Shown: positions 8,194 through 16,871 of the stretch, piece by piece
Layout of the letters: the number at the start of each line of letters is the position of its first letter
Position numbering within the stretch: position 1 is the first letter of the stretch
Source of the DNA: Neisseria sicca
Lineage (GTDB): Bacteria > Pseudomonadota > Gammaproteobacteria > Burkholderiales > Neisseriaceae
Direction: 5' to 3'
Length of the DNA: 64,000 bases
Assembly (NCBI RefSeq): GCF_017753665.1
Contig: NZ_CP072524.1
Location: 2,480,001 to 2,544,000 of the forward strand
Program-made: the position numbers and the translations under genes
The notes under the pieces: model-generated
The model's database searches: none
The model's input: only the letters and a program-made list of their open reading frames with translations
Told to the model about the DNA's origin: nothing

Positions 8194-8514
8194 GGAAGGT
8201 ATAGCCGACGGTACGACCGTCTATGCCGATAAAGGCTACGACAGTGCGGAAAACCGGCAACATTTGAAAGAACATCGGTTGCTGGACGGCATTATGCGCA
8301 AAGCCCACCGCAACCGTCCGCTGACGGAAGCGCAAACCAAACGTAACCGGTATTTGTCGAAGACCCGTTATGTGGTCGAACAAAGCTTCGGTACGTTGCA
8401 CCGCAAATTCCGCTACGCCCGGGCAGCCTATTTCGTGCTGATTAAAGTGAGTGCGCAAAGCCATCTGAAGGCGATGTGTTTAAACCTGTTGAAAGCGGCT
8501 AACAGGCTGAGACC
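8194..8514 (+). pseudogene. IS1106-like transposase, C-terminal remnant (direct orientation)
   Basis: Encodes EGIADGTTVYADKGYDSAEN up to AANRL, about 107 residues from the C-terminal third of the transposase, and is cut at 8514 by the complete IS1106-like copy. Its frame happens to stay open into that copy, giving one long frame from 8132 to 9580, but this is not a true fusion gene because the intact transposase has its own start at 8573. Confidence 0.8.
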
Positions 8515-9726
8515 TTTGCAAAATTCCCCAAAATCCCCTAAATTCCCTCCCAAGACATTTAGGGGATTTCTCATGAGCACCTTCTTCCAGCAAACCGCAC
8601 AAGCCATGATTGCCAAACACATCGACCGCTTCCCATTATTGAAGTTGGATCAGGTGATTGGTTGGCAGCCGATCGAGCAATACCTGAATCGTCAAAAAAC
8701 CCGTTACGTCCGAGACCACCGCGGCCGTCCCGCCTATCCCCTGTTGTCCATGTTCAAAGCCGTCCTGCTCGGACAATGGCACAGCCTCTCCGATCCCGAA
8801 CTCGAACACAGCCTCATCATCCGCATCGATTTCAACCTGTTTTGCCGTTTCGACGAACTGAGCATCCCCGATTACAGCACCTTATGCCGCTACCGCAACT
8901 GGCTGGCGCAAGACGACACCCTGTCCGAATTGCTGGAACTGATTAACCGCCAACTGACCGAAAAAGGCCTAAAAATAGAGAAAGCATCTGCCGCCGTCAT
9001 TGACGCCACCATTATTCAGACCGCCGGCAGCAAACAGCGTCAAGCCATAGAAGTCGATGAAGAAGGACAAGTCAGCGGCCAAACCACACCGAGCAAAGAC
9101 AAAGATGCTCGCTGGACAAAGAAAAACGGCCTCTACAGACTCGGTTACAAACAACATACCCGTACCGATGAGGAAGGCTATATCGAGAAACTGCACATCA
9201 CTCCCGCCAATACCCATGAGTGCAACCACCTGTTGCCTTTGCTGGAAGGTATAGCCAAAGATACGACCGTCTATGCCGACAAAGGCTACGACAGTGCGGA
9301 AAACCGGCAACATCTGAAAGAACATCGGTTGCTGGACGGCATTATGCGCAAAGCCCACCGCAACCGTCCGCTGACGGAAGTGCAAACCAAACGCAACCGA
9401 TATTTGTCGAAGACCCGTTATGTGGTCGAACAAAGCTTCGGTACGCTGCACCGTAAATTCCGCTACGCCCGGGCAGCCTATTTCGGGCTGATTAAAGTGA
9501 GTGCGCAAAGCCATCTGAAGGCGATGTGTTTGAACCTGTTGAAAGCGGCTAACAGGCTAAGTGTGCCTGTTGCCGCCTAAAAGGCGGTCCGGATGCCTGA
9601 TTATCGGGTATCCAGGGAGGATTAAGGGGGTATTTGGGTAAAATTAGGAGCAATTAGGGGCGAAAACAACCAAAAACCTGTGTTTGGGTTTCGGCTGTTG
9701 GGGGAAAAGGAATTTTGCAAAGGTCT
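8515..9726 (+). mobile_element. IS1106-like insertion sequence, complete copy
   Basis: Bounded by GAGACCTTTGCAAAATTCC at the left and TTTTGCAAAGGTCTC at the right. It carries one transposase gene and lies inside an older transposase remnant. Flanking bases (GGCT left, TATA right) are not a duplication, so this copy either lost its target duplication or was rearranged by recombination. Confidence 0.9.
8573..9580 (+). CDS. IS5-family (IS1106-like) transposase
   Basis: A 335-residue DDE transposase. The N-terminal DUF772-type region (YPLLSMFKAVLLGQWHSLSDPELE) is followed by the DDE domain: first Asp in AAVIDATII, second Asp in TVYADKGYDS, and Glu in YVVEQSFGTLHR. I chose the ATG at 8573 because it lies at the same place relative to the left end as in the other copies. 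It differs from the copies at 14597 and 20024 at only a few residues (for example GWQPIEQ for DWQPIEQ), showing recent spread. Likely functional. Confidence 0.93.
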   Translation: MSTFFQQTAQAMIAKHIDRFPLLKLDQVIGWQPIEQYLNRQKTRYVRDHRGRPAYPLLSMFKAVLLGQWHSLSDPELEHSLIIRIDFNLFCRFDELSIPDYSTLCRYRNWLAQDDTLSELLELINRQLTEKGLKIEKASAAVIDATIIQTAGSKQRQAIEVDEEGQVSGQTTPSKDKDARWTKKNGLYRLGYKQHTRTDEEGYIEKLHITPANTHECNHLLPLLEGIAKDTTVYADKGYDSAENRQHLKEHRLLDGIMRKAHRNRPLTEVQTKRNRYLSKTRYVVEQSFGTLHRKFRYARAAYFGLIKVSAQSHLKAMCLNLLKAANRLSVPVAA

Positions 9727-9822
9727 CTATATCATTAATACAGCCAAAAACCGACATAGGTCAAACAACAAGATGAAAAACCGATACAGGCCGTCTGAAA
9801 AAACAGCCTGCAAAAACGGAAA

Positions 9823-11511
9823 TCAATGATCGCTCGCTTCGGCCGCGCCTACCCCCGTCATCGAACGGACGTACTGCGCGTCAAAACCCGCCTTGTCGCA
9901 GCCGGCCTGTTCCGATTTGTCGGCCAGCGACACCAGCCAGGCCACGATAAAGGCCAGCGGGATGGTAAACAGCGCGGGATTACCGTAGGGGAAGACGGGT
10001 TTGTCGTGATGCAGCACACTCACCCACACGGTCGGCCCCAGCACAATCAGCACCAGCGCACCGAGCAGCCCCGCAAAACCGCCCGCAATCGCCCCGCGCG
10101 TGGTCAGCCCCTTCCAAAACATACTGAGCATCAGCACGGGGAAATTGGCCGATGCCGCCAACGCGAAAGCCAACCCGACCATAAAGGCCACATTCTGATT
10201 CTCAAAGGCCATCCCGAACACAATCGCCGCAATGCCCAAAGCCAGCGTGGCCGCCTTGGAAACCCGCATCTCTTCGTGCTGCGTGGCCTTGCCCTTGCGG
10301 ATGACCGAAGCGTACAAATCATGGCTTACCGCCGATGCGCCCGACAGCGTCAGCCCGGCCACCACCGCCAGAATCGTGGCGAAGGCAACGGCCGAAATAA
10401 AGCCCAGCAGCAAATCGCCGCCCGTAGCCCCGGCCAAGTGCACCGCCGCCATATTCGTGCCGCCCACCATTTCATACACGCTTTTGCCTTCTTTGAAAAC
10501 CTGCGTGAAAAACTGCGGGTTGTCGCGGCTCAGGAAAATAATCGCGCCAAAGCCGATGATAATCGTCAGCAGGTAGAAATAACCGATAAGCCCCGTAGCC
10601 ACCACCACCGACTTGCGTGCTTCTCGCGCATCAGGCACGGTGAAAAAGCGCATCAGAATGTGCGGCAGCCCGGCCGTGCCGAACATCAGTGCGAAACCGA
10701 GCGACAGCGCGTCTACCGGGTTTTTGACCAGCCCGCCGGGCGACATGATTGCCTCGCCCTTTTCATGCGCCGATACGGCCTGGCCGAACATGGTTTCCAG
10801 ATTGAACCCCGCATGTTGCAACACAAAAAACGCCATCAGCGTCGCCCCGCCCAGCAGCAACACCGCCTTAATCATCTGAACCCATGTCGTTGCCAGCATC
10901 CCGCCGAACAGCACATAGGCCACCATCAGCACGCCCACCAGTATCACGGCGGAAAGGTAGCTCATGCCGAACAAAAGCTGAATCAGCTTGCCCGCACCCA
11001 CCACCTGCGCGATTAAATAAAGAATCACCACCAAAAGCGAACCTGCGGCAGAAAACACCCTCACCGGCGTTTGTTTCAGGCGGTAGGCGGCCACATCCGA
11101 AAACGTGTACCGTCCCAGATTACGCAGCCGCTCAGCCACCAAAAACAGCACAACAGGCCAGCCGACCAAAAAGCCCGTGGAATAAATCAGCCCGTCGTAG
11201 CCGCTGGTAAACACCATTGCCGAAATGCCGAGAAAAGACGCGGCGGACATATAGTCGCCCGCAATCGCCAGCCCGTTCTGCGTGCCGGAAATCCCGCCGC
11301 CGCCCGTATAGAAATCCTTGGCCGAACGGTTTTGCCGTGCCGCCCACTTGGTAATCAGCAGCGTGCTGCCGACAAAGACGAAAAACATCACGATGGCCGT
11401 CCAATTGGTCGCCTGTCGCTGCACGTCGCCCGTCAGCGCGTCCGCATACGCCGCATTCGCAAATATCGGCGAAATGAAATATAATATTGTTTTTATGTAT
11501 ATTTTTTTCAT
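9823..11511 (-). CDS. actP: Cation/acetate symporter ActP
   Basis: A 562-residue solute:sodium symporter that imports acetate and other short monocarboxylates across the inner membrane. An N-terminal signal-like segment (MKKIYIKTILYFISPIFANA) precedes ~13 hydrophobic segments. Typical family stretches are AGDYMSAASFLG, GYDGLIYSTGFLVGWP and GTAGLPHILMRFFTVPDAR. The start at 11511 has AAGGAA upstream; the frame stays open to 11610 but that extension lacks a ribosome site. It follows the DUF485 gene yjcH by 110 bp, the standard yjcH-actP arrangement, and a LysR gene is divergent. AG-type uptake sequence with a short stem lies just after the stop. Confidence 0.94.
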   Translation of the reverse strand: MKKIYIKTILYFISPIFANAAYADALTGDVQRQATNWTAIVMFFVFVGSTLLITKWAARQNRSAKDFYTGGGGISGTQNGLAIAGDYMSAASFLGISAMVFTSGYDGLIYSTGFLVGWPVVLFLVAERLRNLGRYTFSDVAAYRLKQTPVRVFSAAGSLLVVILYLIAQVVGAGKLIQLLFGMSYLSAVILVGVLMVAYVLFGGMLATTWVQMIKAVLLLGGATLMAFFVLQHAGFNLETMFGQAVSAHEKGEAIMSPGGLVKNPVDALSLGFALMFGTAGLPHILMRFFTVPDAREARKSVVVATGLIGYFYLLTIIIGFGAIIFLSRDNPQFFTQVFKEGKSVYEMVGGTNMAAVHLAGATGGDLLLGFISAVAFATILAVVAGLTLSGASAVSHDLYASVIRKGKATQHEEMRVSKAATLALGIAAIVFGMAFENQNVAFMVGLAFALAASANFPVLMLSMFWKGLTTRGAIAGGFAGLLGALVLIVLGPTVWVSVLHHDKPVFPYGNPALFTIPLAFIVAWLVSLADKSEQAGCDKAGFDAQYVRSMTGVGAAEASDH

Positions 11512-11621
11512 CGGAATTTCCTTAATGGTTGAAATTGAGCCCTTTGGGGCAGTAGAATCTGGATTTTTTGTAACAACAGGCGTTATCCCTTTCCAATCGG
11601 ACAGGTACATGAAGCTGTGCC

Positions 11622-11984
11622 TTATGCATGTTCCTGTACGTTAGTACAGGATGCATCCCCCTGAACTTCACGTACTACCTCCCGCGTGGTTTTTTCGAAA
11701 TAGCCGTTGGCCAACCACACATACGCCAGTGTAATAAGGAAGGAAAATACAATAACGGCGATGCCGGCGTAGATGCCCCAAGTGGTAATGCCTCCTTCGG
11801 AAACTTTGCGTCCCAAAAGGTCGGGGCGCGTGCCGATGATCCAGATGAAGGCCGTGTAAACGGAAAACATTACTGCCGAAAACGACCAGCCCAGCAACGA
11901 CTTCTGCCGCGCCATTTTTTGGAATTTCGGATTATTCAGGATTTCAGCCGTTAATCTGGCCTCTTCCGTAGATGATTTGCCCAT
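11622..11984 (-). CDS. yjcH: DUF485 inner-membrane protein YjcH
   Basis: A 120-residue DUF485 protein with two transmembrane helices (SFSAVMFSVYTAFIWIIG and YAGIAVIVFSFLITLAYVW). The family is almost always encoded next to ActP and may assist it, though the function is not settled. The start at 11984 is preceded by AAGGAG at good spacing; the upstream in-frame extension to 12059 lacks support. First gene of the leftward yjcH-actP pair. Confidence 0.9.
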   Translation of the reverse strand: MGKSSTEEARLTAEILNNPKFQKMARQKSLLGWSFSAVMFSVYTAFIWIIGTRPDLLGRKVSEGGITTWGIYAGIAVIVFSFLITLAYVWLANGYFEKTTREVVREVQGDASCTNVQEHA

Positions 11985-12340
11985 CGGTTTGCTCCTTATG
12001 TAGGGGTTATTTAATTGCGAAGCGGCAGCCCGCCGAGATATTAAATGTCCAAGCCGCACCCGATGCCAATCGCAAATTCTGATTAAGCCTATCCGGACTA
12101 CCTATGGCTTGATTCAATTTAATGAATATAAAAGAAAAAATTTTAAAAACGATATTTTTGGCGCGGTAATTGCAAATTTGGATAAGGATTATCAAAAAGG
12201 TTGATGCCTAATAAGGCCGAAGTAATTCGGTTTCTGAATAGTTAATTGATTTTAAATAAGAAAATTCAAACAAATGCACGGATAAACATGGGCAAAACAG
12301 ACAGGACGCTGCCCTCTATCTGTAGAAAAAAGAAGAATAT
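11985..12340. promoter_or_regulatory. Divergent control region between yjcH-actP and the LysR gene
   Basis: A 356-bp gene-free stretch, strongly AT-rich between about 12110 and 12260 (AATATAAAAGAAAAAATTTT), separating the leftward acetate genes from the rightward LysR gene. By analogy with LysR regulators, which usually act on a divergent neighbour, it should hold both promoters and the regulator's binding site. I could not single out a clear T-N11-A operator. Confidence 0.45.
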
Positions 12341-13237
12341 ATGGATATCAATCAATTGCGCGCCTTTATCACTGTGGCGCATACGCAAAATCTGACGCAG
12401 GCCGCCGAAAGGCTGTTTTTGTCGCAACCGGCCGTTTCCGCCCAAATCAAGGCCATAGAAAGCGACATCGGTACGCCGCTTTTCACCCGCACCAGCAACG
12501 GTATGCAGCTTACCCGCGCAGGCGAAGTGCTGCTGCCCGAAGCCGAAGCCCTGATGCAGCACAAGCACCGTTTGGAAAAGTTTGCCGAAACGCTGTCGGA
12601 ACACTTCGTCTCCCATGCGCAGCTCGGCCTGATCCACCCCATAGCATCACACAAGGTAACCGAACTGACCCGCCTGATCCAACAGCGCAGTCCCGATGTG
12701 CAACTTCACATCCAATACGGTATGAGCGGCGAAATTTTGGAACGCTTGACCGCAAAGCGGCTGCACGGCGGTTTTTTCCTCGGCCACATAGAAGGACGCA
12801 GCCTGCAATGCCGTTTCCTGCAAAACATCGCCTACGCCTTGATTTGCCCGGATGGGGAAGAAGATAAGTTGCGGCGCGGTTTGCCCAAAAGCCTGAATGA
12901 CTACACTTGGATAGAGATGTCCGGCATATCCGGCAGCCACAAAAACCTACAGCAGTTCTGGCAACGCCACAAGCTGTCGCCCAAAAAGCAGATCATCTGC
13001 GATTATCCGCAAACCATTATCGACTTGGTCGCCGATGGTGCGGGACTGGCCATGGTGCCCAAACATACCGCCAATGCCGCCCGCACACAAGGCAAACCCG
13101 TCGCCCTGATAGACGAATTCGAACAAAGCCTGCCGCTGCATTTCGTTTATCTGGACGAATATGGCACCGACCACGCCCTATTGTTGCTGCTGGATTGTGT
13201 GTTGGAAGTTTGGCAGGCCGAAATCGGCAAAGCCTGA
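12341..13237 (+). CDS. LysR-family transcriptional regulator
   Basis: A 298-residue LysR regulator. The N-terminal winged helix (LRAFITVAHTQNLTQAAERL, then LSQPAVSAQIKAIES) is followed by a linker helix and an effector-binding domain of two Rossmann-like lobes (residues ~90-290). ATG at 12341 lies behind a weak AAGAAGAA. It is transcribed away from yjcH-actP, so control of acetate uptake is a reasonable inference. The ligand is unknown. Confidence 0.88.
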   Translation: MDINQLRAFITVAHTQNLTQAAERLFLSQPAVSAQIKAIESDIGTPLFTRTSNGMQLTRAGEVLLPEAEALMQHKHRLEKFAETLSEHFVSHAQLGLIHPIASHKVTELTRLIQQRSPDVQLHIQYGMSGEILERLTAKRLHGGFFLGHIEGRSLQCRFLQNIAYALICPDGEEDKLRRGLPKSLNDYTWIEMSGISGSHKNLQQFWQRHKLSPKKQIICDYPQTIIDLVADGAGLAMVPKHTANAARTQGKPVALIDEFEQSLPLHFVYLDEYGTDHALLLLLDCVLEVWQAEIGKA

Positions 13238-13276
13238 CCAACCCTTTTATCCATCCCGTCAGAAACACCCGCCCCT

Positions 13277-13985
13277 TCACAAATGTTCTTCTGCAAGGGC
13301 GGCGGTCTGCCTTATGTCTTCCTCCGGCAATGTGGTTAGTCTGCCGGTTAGAATTTTCAACAATACCCCATAGGCGGGCAGGAAAAACAGGGTGCAAACA
13401 GCCAGTTTGAACAGATAATCAACAAAGGCGATATGCGGCCAATTGGCAGCCATAAATTTGTCACCGCTGCCGGCAAAGGCTATGCCGAAAAAAAAGTAAA
13501 GTGTCGATTGCATTGCCGGCAAACATTGATGAAAAAGGGGCAATCCACCACGATTTCAGGCGGCGCAGCTGGTTGAACACGAAAATATCTAATATCTGTC
13601 CGACCGCATAAGCCGAAAAACTGGCGACGGCGATACGGAACACAGACGGTATGAATACGGCCAAAGAGGCAAAACCGACCCATGTGCCGTTTTGGAACAA
13701 GACGGATAATGCGTAAGACAGCGCCAGAGCGGGAAACATGACGAAAAATACTATCCTCCGCGCCAGCCGCTGCCCGAAAATCCGAACGGTCAAATCGGTA
13801 GCCCAAAAGATAAACGGAAAGGTCAGCGCGCCCCAAGTGGAATGTACTTCAAATCCGTTGGGCAGGGTTACGGTGAAGGGGAATTGCACCAAATAATTGC
13901 TTGAGGCAATAATGAGCATATGGAACAATACCAGCCAAAACAGCGCATGCCGTTGCTGGGCATAAGAGAAGCCGTTGTCTTGCAT
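13277..13985 (-). pseudogene. yhhQ: Queuosine precursor transporter (YhhQ/VUT family), frameshifted at a T8 tract
   Basis: Two frames cover one protein. Bases 13985-13495 encode the N-terminal ~165 residues (MQDNGFSYAQQRHALFWLVL to AIDTLLFF), and 13490-13277 encode the rest (GIAFAGSGDKFMAANWPHIA to the end). They meet at a run of eight T on the coding strand (eight A at 13488-13495); seven T would restore one frame of ~235 residues, the usual family size with six transmembrane helices. The family imports preQ0/preQ1 for queuosine synthesis. The shift may be a real mutation, a phase-variable slip, or a sequencing error. Divergent from the EamA gene. Confidence 0.8.
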
Positions 13986-14033
13986 AGGAATCCTTGATTT
14001 TTGTTTAAATATTTGAAATTAGAAGGCGGTAAA

Positions 14034-14447
14034 ATGGAAAATACTTGGTTTTATTGGGCATTGGCTTCTGCTTTCTTTTCCGCTTTGACGGCTGTTTTTG
14101 CCAAAGCCGGCTTGCAGAGCATCGATTCGGATTTTGCCACCTTTATCCGCACATTGGTTATTTTGGCTGCCTTGGCGGCATTTTTGAGTTATGCGGGCAA
14201 ATGGCAGGGCGTGACCGATTTTTCCGCGCGCAATTGGACGTTCCTGATATTGTCGGGTTTGGCCACAGGCGCATCTTGGCTGGCTTATTTTAAGGCCTTG
14301 CAGATGGGCGAGGCCTCAAAGGTCGCGCCTGTGGATAAATTCAGTATCGTGCTGGTGGCGTTGTTCGCAGTGGTGTTGAAGGAATGGCCGTCTTCCCAGG
14401 AATGGCTGGGCATTGGGCTGATTGCCGCCGGCGTGCTGACTTTGGCC
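14034..14447 (+). pseudogene. EamA/DMT-family transporter cut at its 3' end by IS1106
   Basis: Encodes about 138 residues of a single-EamA-domain membrane protein (MENTWFYWALASAFFSALTA, then five hydrophobic segments ending GIGLIAAGVLTLA). Small transporters of this kind are ~140 residues long, so only the last few residues are replaced by IS sequence; the frame continues 36 codons into the IS to 14555. It may still fold, but with a foreign hydrophilic tail. ATG at 14034 has GAAGGCGG upstream; an in-frame ATG at 14001 is less likely. Substrate unknown. Confidence 0.75.
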
Positions 14448-15667
14448 GAGACCTTTGCAAAAAAGCCCTTCCCCCGACAACCGAAACCCAAACACAGGTT
14501 TTCGGCCATTTCCTTCCCCCCAATACCTCCTGATTTTACCCAAATACCCCCTTAATCCTCCCCGGATACCTGATAATCAGGCATCCGGACCGCCTTTTAG
14601 GCGGCAACAGGCACACTTAGCCTGTTAGCCGCTTTCAACAGGTTCAAACACATCGCCTTCAGATGGCTTTGCGCACTCACTTTAATCAACCCGAAATAGG
14701 CTGCCCGGGCGTAGCGGAATTTACGGTGCAGCGTCCCAAAGCTTTGTTCCACCACATAACGGGTCTTCGACAAATATCGGTTACGTTTGGTTTGTGCTTC
14801 CGTCAGCGGACGGTTGCGGTGGGCTTTGCGCATAATGCCGTCCAGCAACCGATGTTCTTTCAGATGTTGCCGGTTTTCCGCACTGTCGTAGCCTTTGTCG
14901 GCATAGACGGTCGTATCTTTGGCTATACCTTCCAGCAAAGGCAACAGGTGGTTGCACTCATGGGTATTGGCGGGAGTGATGTGCAGTTTCTCGATATAGC
15001 CTTCCTCATCGGTACGGGTATGTTGTTTGTAACCGAGTCTGTAGAGGCCGTTTTTCTTTGTCCAGCGAGCATCTTTGTCTTTGCTCGGTGTGGTTTGGCC
15101 GCTGACTTGTCCTTCTTCATCGACTTCTATGGCTTGACGCTGTTTGCTGCCGGCGGTCTGAATAATGGTGGCGTCAATGACGGCGGCAGATGCTTTCTCT
15201 ATTTTTAGGCCTTTTTCGGTCAGTTGGCGGTTAATCAGTTCCAGCAATTCGGACAGGGTGTCGTCTTGCGCCAGCCAGTTGCGGTAGCGGCATAAGGTGC
15301 TGTAATCGGGGATGCTCAGTTCGTCGAAACGGCAAAACAGGTTGAAATCGATGCGGATGATGAGGCTGTGTTCGAGTTCGGGATCGGAGAGGCTGTGCCA
15401 TTGTCCGAGCAGGACGGCTTTGAACATGGACAACAGGGGATAGGCGGGACGGCCGCGGTGGTCTCGGACGTAACGGGTTTTTTGACGATTCAGGTATTGC
15501 TCGATCGGCTGCCAATCAATCACTTGATCCAACTTCAATAGTGGGAAGCGGTCGATGTGTTTGGCAATCATGGCTTGTGCGGTTTGCCGGAAGAAGGTGC
15601 TCATGGAAAATCCCCTAAATGTCTTGGTGGGAATTTAGGGGATTTTGGGGAATTTTGCAAAGGTCTC
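14448..15667 (-). mobile_element. IS1106-like insertion sequence, complete copy
   Basis: About 1.22 kb, from GAGACCTTTGCAAAAAAG to TTTTGCAAAGGTCTC, with one reverse-strand transposase. It interrupts the EamA gene on the left; on the right it abuts the start of another truncated gene. The flanks GGCC and ATAA do not match, so no target duplication remains. It is inverted relative to the copy at 8515-9726. Confidence 0.92.
14597..15604 (-). CDS. IS5-family (IS1106-like) transposase
   Basis: A complete 335-residue DDE transposase, nearly identical to the copy at 20024-21031 (one visible N-terminal difference, FFRQTAQ for FFQQTAQ). First Asp in AAVIDATII, second in TVYADKGYDS, Glu in YVVEQSFGTLHR. 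No internal stops; likely active. Confidence 0.93.
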   Translation of the reverse strand: MSTFFRQTAQAMIAKHIDRFPLLKLDQVIDWQPIEQYLNRQKTRYVRDHRGRPAYPLLSMFKAVLLGQWHSLSDPELEHSLIIRIDFNLFCRFDELSIPDYSTLCRYRNWLAQDDTLSELLELINRQLTEKGLKIEKASAAVIDATIIQTAGSKQRQAIEVDEEGQVSGQTTPSKDKDARWTKKNGLYRLGYKQHTRTDEEGYIEKLHITPANTHECNHLLPLLEGIAKDTTVYADKGYDSAENRQHLKEHRLLDGIMRKAHRNRPLTEAQTKRNRYLSKTRYVVEQSFGTLHRKFRYARAAYFGLIKVSAQSHLKAMCLNLLKAANRLSVPVAA

Positions 15668-15718
15668 ATAAGGGGATACGACCTTCAATAGTTTTTGTGT
15701 TTTTTCATCAAACGACAT
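15668..15718 (-). pseudogene. 5' remnant of an unidentified gene cut by IS1106
   Basis: On the reverse strand the sequence next to the IS end opens with ATG at 15718 and reads MSFDEKTQKLLKVVSPY before meeting the IS terminus. AGAAG lies just upstream. The seventeen residues look coding but identify no family. The rest of 15719-15877 shows no gene. Confidence 0.35.
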
Positions 15719-15877
15719 CTTCTATAGGGAAATCCTCACAAAGCCTCCAGCATTGTTATGTTTCCCGTCTTAATCCTGTTGCTTGGTGAACAAAAAAGTC
15801 TACTTGGAAAATTAAATGTTCGTAAATTCAAGGAAATCTTGGAAGTATTTTATGTTTGTTTTTAGCAGGCAGAGTTG

Positions 15878-16741
15878 ATGGATGATGAGATGGAAATGAA
15901 TGAAAAAAGAGTGATGACATTAGATGACTGGATACGGCAGTCTCCGCTACCGCGCATAGAGGCACGTATGCTTTTGCAAAAGGCGGGAGGTTACAGCCGT
16001 GTTCAATTAATAACGCAGGGAGCAGAAGCGATTCCGGCAGATATTTTCGCTCGGCTGGATAGTTTGGCGGAGCGTCGTCTGAATGGTGAGCCAATAGCTT
16101 ATATCATGGGTGGCCGGGAGTTTTATGGTCGTTGGTTTGAAGTCTGCCCTGATGTTTTGATTCCCCGTCCGGAAACCGAGCATTTGGTTGAAGCGGTTAT
16201 CGAACATCTCCCGAAAAACGGACGGGTTTGGGATTTGGGTACCGGTAGCGGGGCGGTGGCCGTTACGGTGGCATTGGAACGGAAGGATGCAGAAGTACGC
16301 GCGTCTGATATTAGCAGGCAGGCTTTGGTTGTTGCCCGTCGAAACGCAGAAAATTTAGGTGCAGCAGTTGAGTTTGCATCAGGATCATGGTTCGATACGG
16401 ATAAAACGTCGTCTGAAGACAAATATCGTTTTGATGTTATTGTTTCCAACCCTCCTTATATTGAGAAAGATGACAGCCATTTGAATCAAGGAGATTTGCG
16501 TTTTGAGCCTCAGACGGCATTGACCGATTTTGCCGACGGCTTGACTTGTATTCGGGAGCTGGCACAGCGTGCGTCTGAATTTTTGAAAGAGGGCGGGTGG
16601 TTGCTGTTGGAACATGGATATAACCAAGGTGGGGCAGTACGGCAGATTTTGTCGGAAAATGGTTTTACAGAGATTGAAACCCGACAGGATTTGGCCGGTT
16701 TAGACAGGTTGACTTTGGGCGTCAGGCGACATATTGAATAA
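15878..16741 (+). CDS. prmC: Peptide chain release factor N5-glutamine methyltransferase PrmC
   Basis: A HemK-family SAM methyltransferase of ~287 residues that methylates the GGQ glutamine of release factors RF1 and RF2. The N-terminal helical domain (LPRIEARMLLQKAGG) is followed by the beta-hairpin region (REFYGRWFEVCPDVLIPRPE), SAM motif VWDLGTGSGA and catalytic FDVIVSNPPYIE. The likely start is ATG 15878; TTG 15875 and ATGs at 15893, 15899 and 15914 are in frame, and homologues often begin near the last ones. A paired uptake-sequence terminator follows. Confidence 0.93.
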   Translation: MDDEMEMNEKRVMTLDDWIRQSPLPRIEARMLLQKAGGYSRVQLITQGAEAIPADIFARLDSLAERRLNGEPIAYIMGGREFYGRWFEVCPDVLIPRPETEHLVEAVIEHLPKNGRVWDLGTGSGAVAVTVALERKDAEVRASDISRQALVVARRNAENLGAAVEFASGSWFDTDKTSSEDKYRFDVIVSNPPYIEKDDSHLNQGDLRFEPQTALTDFADGLTCIRELAQRASEFLKEGGWLLLEHGYNQGGAVRQILSENGFTEIETRQDLAGLDRLTLGVRRHIE

Positions 16742-16810
16742 GAGTTTTGGTGGTTTGAATAATAAAAAACCAAACGTCAAACCCGTACACGCCAATACAG
16801 CCCGGAATTT

Positions 16811-16860
16811 AAAAAAGTCGTCTGAAAACCCAATTTTTGATTTTCAGACGACCTTTTTTA
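16811..16860. terminator. Paired-uptake-sequence terminator between prmC and the exonuclease gene
   Basis: AAAAAAGTCGTCTGAAAA and TTTTCAGACGACCTTTTTT form a long stem flanked by A and T runs, so it can end transcription from both convergent genes (prmC from the left, the exonuclease from the right). Confidence 0.82.
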
Positions 16861-16871
16861 AAGATTACGCC

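Noticed and set aside
9826..11016. Long open frame antisense to actP
   Set aside because: It is a codon-composition shadow of the clearly coding actP; the product is rich in Arg/His/Gln with no domain.
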